From positions 62,001 to 126,000 of the forward strand of contig NZ_LXWK01000019.1 of the NCBI RefSeq assembly GCF_001669775.1: 64,000 bases of DNA, written 5' to 3'. Position numbers and translations under genes: made by a program. A model generated the notes under the pieces. That model was not told the DNA's origin, made no database searches, and saw only the letters and a list, made by a program, of their open reading frames with translations. Source of the stretch: Rheinheimera sp. SA_1. Its GTDB lineage: Bacteria > Pseudomonadota > Gammaproteobacteria > Enterobacterales > Alteromonadaceae. How positions within the stretch are numbered: position 1 is the stretch's first letter; every line of letters begins with the position of its first letter. Below are positions 63,701 to 64,000 of this stretch, piece after piece.

Positions 63701-64000
63701 GGCCGCCTGGGTGGTCAGTGAGCCGCAGCACCACCATAAACTGACTGAGCTGCTGAGGCAATTGGCGGCTGAGCAGTTGCCGGGCTACATGGTACCAGCC
63801 GCCTTTGTAATGTTGACCGCTTTTGCGCTGAACACCAGCGGCAAAATTGACCGCAGGGCGCTGCCAGCGCCGGAGCTGGCCTCTGTCCGGCCTTATGCGC
63901 CAGCGCAGGGGCATACCGAGCAAATGCTGGCGACATTATGGCAACAGCTGTTGGGAACACCGTTCATCGGCCGTTTTGATCACTTCTTTGAACTGGGTGG
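45354..64000 (+). CDS. giant NRPS, six modules visible, one with an eroded A domain; truncated by the window edge
   Basis: The frame is open from the ATG at 45354 to the window end (about 6215 aa). It opens with a TubC-type docking domain (residues 1-55; the pattern KARGVTVKLNDGKLQL then LLKDHKAALVAFL). The module order is C-A-PCP; YPLS-type C-A-PCP; C-A-PCP; C-A-PCP; C-degenerate A-PCP; YPLS-type C-A-(PCP cut). Carrier serines are 1074, 2121, 3173, 4236 and 5152; the sixth PCP is cut at ELGG. A codes read by eye are DAFWVGGTF (Val), VDATYSIAD (beta-amino acid type), DAAQLCVVY (unassigned), DLFNNALTY (Ala), none, and VDATYSIAD. HH motifs start at 198, 1280, 2303, 3368, 4424 and 5358. The first reads HHAIADAWS (Gly replaced by Ala) and the fourth HHIAADGGS. 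No epimerisation or thioesterase domain is visible. It is probably co-translated with the upstream NRPS and extends its product. Confidence 0.95.
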   Translation, partial: MDALAILEICKARGVTVKLNDGKLQLSSAAPQLPADIVQLLKDHKAALVAFLESIQSAPIVAEIPLFTGGRRPLSSGQQRLWFSQQLNGMSAVYNIPLVLVLHGAVDVEALQRALSSIVERQQILRTRLVDDGAGLVQQVDRWQPELPLEVVASVADIDRIRAAERAHCFNLAGDFLLRCRLLTLPTGDHYTLLLTLHHAIADAWSLGLLCRELTAHYQAACRGRPLVLPSLPVQYADYAAWQQQNLLQGALDAELRYWRQQLAALPPLLSLPTDRPRPVQQSYRGCYHEFSLELAQLQQLQAVARANNASLFMVLLSAYAVLLARYSGQQDIAIGTPIAGREHAQLTELIGFFVNSLVIRADLTGNPALQQVLSRIKACVQDAYVQQNLPFEQLVDQLAPERNLSYSPLFQVSFSLVNTPADPVLDDDLAMVVEPAVRHGEPTVARYDITFNLYQSETGLTGGMEYNSDLFDDVTIAAMLAHYRTILTAFISQPTARFLQLPLLSDAESRQQLDQWNPTARLVLLEHASLAELFERQVVAAPDAIAVVCGRQMLSYVELNRRANRLAAYLVEQGIGPDMVVGLCAERSLALVVGVLAIIKAGGCYLPLDPEYPESRLVQMLTRSNCRLVLSESHLLEQLTFLQSCMTFALDNPIYLGLLEKYADTDLCLAVHSETLAYLIYTSGSTGVPKGSAISHRNVHRLVAGGFVNLDAGSTLLCAASPSFDAFTFELWGALLHGGKVVLADIKQCGFAGLQQLIAEQQINTAWLTSALFNRMLDDRPQALAGLQQLVIGGEALSLNHVRRAAELLPATRIINGYGPTENTTFSCTWPVEPAALAQSVSVPIGRPLQHSAAYILDESMRLLPRGAIGQLYLAGAGLARGYYQQPALTAACFVPHPYAATPGERLYQTGDLARYLPDGAIEFIGRADAQVKIRGFRIEPSEIEQVLRGHPEVVDCVVRAPLLNGQPKLVAYVVPAKGQQVLQSSIQTYLKALLPDYMIPPLYVWLDAIPLTANRKVDVAALPAPDETAATGAGFRAPQTALEAEMAELWQANLGCGQVGVADNYFALGGDSIRAIALVAAAKKRGWSFTVKDLFVNPCIEALAAVTTQCPAQTLAVGEIPPFVLLDAFSQQSVLQQFADRPVVDAYPLSNAQYGMIFHGLQQPALRLYHMQHHYSFNLRWQAAIFTQVLAQLCARHPILRSSFFLELATPLQVVFAEVTAPLEWVDLRALDAGQQQQQVAAWLAAEQHNELDLAELPWRIGIRVLSDQQFVFAMTFHHAIWDGWSNANFIQELLASYQALLAGEDLPLLPTPPGYQHFIAAEQAAVTDQHQQHFWSQTLAGATLPWWAGETAAQSQHQQLEITAEQTAGLAALATELGIQQKAVWCSVYMVLLSLLGGQNQVLGNVVVHGRPETEHSDKALGLFLNALPLTLDITGLSWRQLMLQVNQQLLQLHAMRHFPLGEVQRLSGLELAAAMFNYTNFHLFGQRSGDSLIASGGGFEQTNYRFAFQVSQQAGRSHDVVHLSTDPAVFPAELTERLPGYVSAAVNQLLERTDQPIRQAALLGEAEQQQLLAPYQTVPAYCPAGQCLHQLFEAQAMAYPDRLALRHHAVELCYDQLNRRANRLAHWLLEQGVGPEVRVALWLPRSVELIVAILAVVKAGGVYVAVPTEVPAARQQYILTAAAPGLVLDATQLQALGALASYSEQNLPLALSGVTPQNAIYLIYTSGSTGQPKGVLGLHQSLLNRLNWLAGHVAVNTTDVLCQKASMGFVDSAAEIFQPLCFGATLVILDTEQLQQPAELSRVIAEQRISQLTVVPSLLQSLLQSQGLCMPGLRVVYTSGEALVFEKVRDFSTVFPAARLINIYGSTEVGADVSACDAYGEGSSPIGRMLANNQAYILDQNGELAPYGVPGQLYVGGIGLARGYLQQAAATAAAFVPNPFGAPGSRLYRSGDLVRYLPDGNLDYLGRLDQQLKIRGFRIEPGEVEVLLQQDEAVSAVCVQGQRSNLGDVMLVAYVASDQASDQARAELVARMRLLATAQLPAYMCPAAYVLLDRLPLNASGKVDRRALAQLPISAAAADYVPPQGEQELRLADLWQQLLAIDTVSRHDNFFELGGHSLLLASLMARIRSQFGVSVSLRTLFEQATLQAQAAAIATSAAADGLPAPLRRPPNEPAPLTYGQQRLWFLNAYAGANAIYNMPLALRFGSGADVAALEQAVLALLERHHSLRTCFVEQDGGVYQRVEPAATMLPRRSVADEVQLQCHYRNLMAEPFDLKKDLLCRYELCLLPDGEPVLLLILHHSIADGWSVGILFRELAACYRAFRSGQANPLEPLPLQYGDYAWWQRQQLQTPELQHQLDYWQQQLSGLPALLNVPTDRPRPARQSYRGSLLTVALPASLLAEAQQFANSQQATLFMVLLAAWSALLGRYTGQDDIAIGTPVANRNRQELEAVVGYFANSLVIRTTLTATMDFISLTQQVRDRTLGALAHQDVPFDHLVEVINPQRATNYSPLFQVLFALQNQQHHSEALSALSVRPLLEASESAGFARLDLALVLTEAGDDGLVGQIEYNTDLFDLRSIEQLFAHFSCLLQQALRQPLAALAELPLLSNQELQQRQHWNDTTVLRHEPALLHQLIAQRAQRWPAAIAVAYGERHLTYQTLDQQANRLAQALRQHGVGLLSPVGVYLPRNEQLPVALLAILKAGACYVPLDMAFPEERLRYVAQNCGMTHVIVAPGGDTSLAILPDLGPAIRSVSVDVAVDMTGSAVVETLPLPSELCPAYLIYTSGSTGLPKGVVVSHANAVNLASALGNKLQLRPGHRLLSATSLTFDASVAELFVPLACGACVDLVDSALLADGVALSTLLHERGISHFQTTPVSWKAMLKAGWQGDTALTALSCGEHFSSSLLQALTTKVKTLWNVYGPTETTVYSTAALLTADADTVLAGTPLDNTSCYILDSAGQLCPVGVAGELYIGGDGVSQGYVGKGALTAERFVPDPYGRQSGRRLYRTGDLVRYRADGNIEYLSRLDHQVKVRGFRIEPGEIEAVLNRHPQVRDAVVKIRPDQQGEARLVAWVVANGLDGETLQRFAAELLPEYMVPAAIVLLEQLPLTVSGKVDSKALPAVDLAALRREYVAPQTELELALVEIWALLLAVTPGQLGIKANFFEMGGHSLQSVRLEALVRERLGLNMSVRDVFDWPVLQDQARYLAQTGNVSQRQPLLKALRGNTLLPLSFAQQRLWFIDRLQGQSAEYHMLLALDISGPFAPAVAEQAFAAVIERHEVLRTVYVEQQGQVWQQVLAVAGFTLEQHDLQDLRPQQAAQTLADLCQEFRQRPFRLDSQLMLRAACIRLPAITPTEPRHILLCNLHHIAADGGSLSLLDQEFFHCYRALSAGEAPSLAALALQYADYACWQRDWLQGDALQQQLQYWQTRLADAPLTHQLRLKQQRPAQKQHEGGAWRSRLDAACLRQLDQLAQRSQLTPFMLLHSIFALVLARHQGTTDVLIGTPVANRQQTALQALVGLFVNTLVLRVETAKPSLADYFSHVRDVHLGALQHQDLPFERLVDALQLNRSSAYTPLFQILFSVDSQSTAADRDYNKVEGLGITAFDDGAVAAKFDLHLNIVRDAAGAELIWIYDCVLFERDYLQQLDSHLHQMLQALIAADTLELPPAQLAMLTPAELRCLHTGQQDWLVDAEILCLHQLFEQQAAANPTAPALEVAGRQFSYAELNRSANQLARQLIAAGVTTDSLVGICLSRHAGMIVALLAVLKAGGAYLPLDPAYPRERLAYMLSHSGAAVLLSEAALQQHFELQAPHIICLNTLGVPTKGQLPADATNPQIAGLTANQLAYLIYTSGSTGVPKGVAIEHRNTVAMLRWAASVFTAEELQRVLASTSLSFDLSVFEIFVPLSFGHCCVLVPDVLQLLEQPVAVSLLNTVPSAALTLLEHGAIPAGIRTVNLAGEPLPQATVNLLLTGTDCRRVCNLYGPSEDTTYSTWAEFTEPLTVAPDIGVPLDQTAALIVGPDLSLLPPGVLGELLLGGPGVARGYYRNAELTAERFIANPHQCVGPQRLYRTGDLVRQLPDGRLQYAGRIDNQVKIRGFRIEPDEIAAVLLKLPDVLQVLVVAVADSLSQQQLVAYYRAHSQLEPAALRQSVADKLPAYMLPADFVQLSAFPLTPNGKIDRSALPRPDFTALQTVYQAPQGELQCSLADIWATLLQLPVDRIGANANFYALGGHSLLLVRLASAIRSRYGRGPELRQLFEQPVLSGQAALLQAFDDASPSQLPAIPVLSPSQRQQPWPLSYAQQRLWFLHRYLGPNAVYNIVLALRLRSSVDEQALLLALQGLLWRHEALRTWFISDGDSALQQVQAEIPPLAIETIDFARQLTACYNGERLHPFELEQQPLCRVRLLKDQGKDGYALLLNIHHSVCDGWSADVLYQDLHRLYSAACRGDTAQFAPAPLQYIDYAHWQRQYLQGDVLTAQLQFWRTELDGLPPLLALPLDYPRPEQPDYQGAVYPLQLPAELAADVQHFAALHQATPYMVLLAAFSAVLASYSDSVDIAVGTPVANRSRQELEPVVGFFVNMLVVRSQLADNPDFHTLLARTKAAVIRAQAHQDIPFEFLVDALCPGRTQAHHPLFQVAFSLQSYRDTADAERWLDASPWQPAEPESAAGVARFDLTINLLQNAAGISGVIEYATSLFSVTTIAGMADALLQLLEASLRQPEMAVLGHFANQCRPAEDKVIAVWQPPKSVPAAYQSRCDALLARLAAAGVCAGDVVALCCEDSEDKLVAWLALQQAGVSCALVASEYPALRQAFVTADSGAKLLLTGKGHGEFNWTIIAAGACRRSPPTPVCLLYPVSGPVLLLEQWQLAVLLDSELDFAAAKELSGVPLACEAWLFNALRALQRGLTVLLSTRTANSYLQATQVQSATVSATVATPLRSVLLNRFGQAVPVGAYGRLHLSGGHLPVAVWRDGESCKPAAVMVQGKPWYATAIRARLGADGQLQSRAVNAAATFLPAQLTARLQDLAGVAKAAVFVRPGAEGVRYEAYVQPIAATSVGDQVWCWQLAAALRNVRLPLPHRIVAVAQLPVDALGRLDPRLLPDQAAATDTTLPESAVPAEGLETQLAAVWCRKLELRRLSRFDNYFALGGDSIRAIGLVADAGAQGLHFTAKDLFTYPTIAQLAQWLAQQPNLIRPSYQVAPFALLTAQEQQYLNQHYDFTTLADAYPLSMMQQGMVLHSLKDADRHLYHNLQVYHYEAAWDQSLFLQALALLLEVHPVLRSHCCFSSGRPLQVVPMQHQVPFVVFDTRIEHAADSKQQIELWMQQELALGLDVTHGWWRCTVHLLPEQGFVFGLLVHHAMWDGWSLESFAAQLYQAYQALLVGQSPQLPSQLPSYSSFIAMEQQALADAAAGRYWLSRLQLGTVAPWSGQYSGQAETFCWLPGQARSRQLTALARQLQVPEKSVWCAVYLALLSYLSGTDQVIGAVLNQGRPEIPAGDQIIGLFLNALPTTVPLGLQSWHRFIVAVNAELQQQLTHRHFPVAQMQHLSGLDLSAALFNYVSWHLYLQPSAAETVQRLPVRKVAAYAQTNYQLMFTVEKEEPACQFKLYLQLDQSVGGTACQPRIEACLEQMLTQLLQYGERPVDRTAWLDATQRTVLLEHYNRNDAEYPRHSCVHQLFEAQAAAQPDRPALLTEQTRLSYGELNSRANRLAWWLRQQGVGPESRVGLYLPRDIELIVAILAVLKAGGTYLAVPVDVPAARQQYLLQDAKPVLLLSVGEYVPQLPAVDCPCQVLDSTGFIAQLADQQSTDLPVSLSGVHPDNAVYLIYTSGSTGRPKGVLGLHRALVNRLHWLATTVGVSPADVLCQKTGVGFVDHAAEIFQPLCYGAPLVILPATTVQQPRLLAEALQRFGITQLTLVPSLLTTLLQSSQMYAPGLQVLYSSGEALVADKLDGFARCFPNARLLNIYGSTEVGADVTAAEVDLTQGIAPIGRLIHNHAAYVLDATMAPTPAGVAGELYIGGEGLARGYLAAAGQTADSFVPNPYGAAGSRLYRTGDLARWQPNGELLYLGRVDQQIKIRGMRIETAEIEAVLARHELVNDVVVQAWQTPGGQTQLAAWVVSEPQHHHKLTELLRQLAAEQLPGYMVPAAFVMLTAFALNTSGKIDRRALPAPELASVRPYAPAQGHTEQMLATLWQQLLGTPFIGRFDHFFELG
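48780..51830 (+). other. NRPS2 module 2: C(YPLS class)-A(beta-amino acid type)-PCP
   Basis: The C domain opens with AYPLSNAQYGMIFHGL and has HHAIWDGWS (1280). In the A domain the position of the usual alpha-amino-binding Asp235 is Val (GFVDSAAEIF). The code VDATYSIAD has the V-D-x-x-x-S-x-A-D pattern of beta-alanine-type domains. The PCP reads LGGHS (Ser2121). Confidence 0.82.
51880..55000 (+). other. NRPS2 module 3: C-A(unassigned)-PCP
   Basis: The C domain has TYGQQRLWFLN and HHSIADGWS (2303). The A domain is complete (YTSGSTGLPKG, VYGPTETT, SGKVD), with code DAAQLCVVY that I cannot assign. The PCP reads MGGHS (Ser3173). Confidence 0.82.
55030..58180 (+). other. NRPS2 module 4: C-A(Ala)-PCP
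   Basis: The C domain has SFAQQRLWFIDRL and HHIAADGGS (3368), with Gly in place of the usual Trp. The A code DLFNNALTY equals alanine, as in NRPS1 module 4, and the whole domain is closely similar to that one. The PCP reads LGGHS (Ser4236). Confidence 0.84.
58240..60910 (+). other. NRPS2 module 5: C-degenerate A-PCP
   Basis: The C domain is intact (HHSVCDGWS at 4424). The A region (about 59541-60700) is only about 390 aa instead of about 500. It has no TSGSTG-PKG core (LLYPVSGPVLLL stands near that place), no YGPTE and no YRTGD. A6 is weakly kept as GRLHLSGG, and the catalytic Lys of A10 is replaced (LGRLDPR). The PCP is intact: LGGDS, Ser5152. Confidence 0.88.
61010..64000 (+). other. NRPS2 module 6: C(YPLS class)-A(beta-amino acid type)-PCP (cut)
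   Basis: The C domain opens with AYPLSMMQQGMVLHSL and has HHAMWDGWS (5358). The A code VDATYSIAD is identical to module 2, with Val in place of Asp235 (GFVDHAAEIF). The PCP is cut by the window end just before its serine. Confidence 0.84.

Overview
The window is almost entirely a nonribosomal peptide (NRPS) biosynthetic locus from a Gram-negative bacterium. The envelope machinery (RND pumps, a lipoprotein periplasmic adaptor), moderate GC and an IS21-family element suggest a proteobacterium, probably a gammaproteobacterium. Nothing in the window fixes the taxon.

Left part (1-20254, all + strand). The C-terminal end of an NRPS (A-PCP-terminal C-like domain, no thioesterase) is followed closely by a tailoring operon: a pol-beta-type nucleotidyltransferase, a HxGH cytidylyl/adenylyltransferase, a TauD/SyrP-type Fe(II)/2-oxoglutarate hydroxylase and a CmcI-type methyltransferase. 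Next comes a six-gene export operon: ABC ATPase, ABC-2 permease with a large M1-peptidase-like domain, lipoprotein membrane-fusion protein, RND permease, a second RND permease fused in frame to an ABC ATPase, and a small ABC-2 permease. The RND-ABC fusion, and the loss of the usual proton-relay Asp in the first RND subunit, are the most unusual points here.

Middle (20255-23749). A stretch without genes, then a decayed IS21-family element with broken istA and istB and repeated terminal motifs.

Right part. A minus-strand operon (28391 down to 23750) encodes an MbtH-like protein, a stand-alone alpha/beta hydrolase with a Cys nucleophile, an MsbA-type ABC exporter and a CmlA-type diiron beta-hydroxylase. 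A (TGCCG)8 microsatellite lies just upstream of the hydroxylase. Divergently, two giant NRPS genes start at 29043 and 45354. The first (5435 aa) begins with a loading module read as PKS-type dehydratase, FkbM methyltransferase, FkbH glyceryl transferase and ACP, followed by four C-A-PCP modules. The second runs off the right edge (about 6215 aa visible) and has six modules. One of these has an eroded adenylation domain, and two others carry an identical non-alpha-amino-acid code.

Together the genes suggest a large peptide started by a glycerate-derived, possibly O-methylated acyl unit. Adenylation pockets read by eye give: unknown (aromatic-like), Gly, Pro-like, Ala, Val, beta-amino acid (beta-Ala-like), unknown, Ala, a position with no cognate A domain, beta-amino acid, and more beyond the window. 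Two different hydroxylases, methyltransferases and possibly nucleotidylation would decorate it, and ABC plus RND systems would export it. Whether the left NRPS belongs to the same assembly line cannot be decided from this window. Codes and domain limits were read by eye, with no database search.
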